Assembly (NCBI GenBank): GCA_012511525.1
Contig: JAAZFW010000294.1
Span: 1-6,933 of the forward strand
DNA: 6,933 bases
From: Clostridiaceae bacterium
GTDB lineage: Bacteria > Bacillota > Clostridia > Saccharofermentanales > UBA5734
Direction of reading: 5' to 3'
The translations under genes were made by a program, and so were the position numbers. Of this stretch, positions 6,823 to 6,933 are shown in pieces. Below the pieces are notes generated by a model. That model did not search any database, was not told the origin of the DNA, and saw only the letters and a program-made list of their open reading frames with translations. The number at the start of each line of letters is the position of its first letter. Position 1 is the stretch's first letter.

Positions 6823-6933
6823 TCAGGATTTGCCGCGCGTGTAGCCGTACGCGTCGAAGAACGCAGCGCGGAAATCGGCCAACCGGTCGGCAAAAATCGC
6901 CTCGCGGACCTGTTCCATCAGGTGAACCAGGAA
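6823..6933 (-). CDS. tgt: Queuine tRNA-ribosyltransferase (tRNA-guanine transglycosylase), C-terminal end; 5' part beyond window
   Basis: Only the last 36 codons are visible. They read as a helix-rich tail with VREAIFADRLADFRAAFF, then DAYGYTRGKS and a TGA stop, which matches the C-terminus of bacterial Tgt (typically LM..VR.AI..DRL..FR..FF..YG). Tgt exchanges guanine 34 for preQ1 in tRNAs with GUN anticodons during queuosine synthesis. The catalytic residues lie outside the window. The tgt-yajC order is among the most widespread in bacteria and strengthens the call despite the short fragment. Confidence 0.85.
   Translation of the reverse strand, partial: FLVHLMEQVREAIFADRLADFRAAFFDAYGYTRGKS

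Overview
Every gene in this window lies on the minus strand, so the window reads right to left. The sequence is GC-rich. Gene content and order point to an anaerobic Firmicute of class Clostridia with unusually high GC. The deciding marker is a short precursor peptide with the near-invariant core of the SCIFF (six-cysteine ranthipeptide) family, followed by its dedicated radical SAM/SPASM maturase; this pair is characteristic of Clostridia. The dnaG-rpoD-trmK-Nif3 order is also typical of that group. I cannot assign a genus; all predictions come from reading motifs, with no database search.

Layout in transcription order. (1) 6933-6823: the C-terminal end of tRNA-guanine transglycosylase (tgt), cut by the window edge. 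(2) 6822-6680: an intergenic region with a weak hairpin just after tgt and a good extended -10 promoter. (3) 6679-4018: yajC, scfA (SCIFF peptide), scfB (SCIFF maturase) and an HD-domain phosphohydrolase gene. Gaps are 22, 116 and 13 bases. The 116-base gap between scfA and scfB holds a hairpin with a U-run that looks like a partial terminator. (4) 4017-3943: a 75-base AT-rich region with a perfect TTGACA box. (5) 3942-1: dnaG, rpoD, trmK and the first 88 codons of a Nif3/DUF34 gene. rpoD-trmK and trmK-nif3 are each separated by a single base, which implies translational coupling.

Functionally the window joins two conserved clostridial blocks. The first links tRNA queuosine modification and Sec-translocase accessory functions with a thioether-crosslinked peptide of unknown purpose and its maturase. 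The second is the macromolecular-synthesis block: primase, housekeeping sigma factor, tRNA m1A22 methyltransferase and a Nif3-family metal-binding protein. The join falls at 3943-4017. The secD/secF genes that usually follow yajC in related genomes are not in this window, and an HD-domain gene occupies that place.

The most interesting points are a seventh cysteine in the leader part of the SCIFF peptide, the hairpin that could set the precursor:maturase ratio, the HD phosphohydrolase as a possible partner of the ranthipeptide system, and a possible ATC start for dnaG. I found no mobile elements, CRISPR arrays, rRNA or tRNA genes, and no gene-free stretch over 300 bases.
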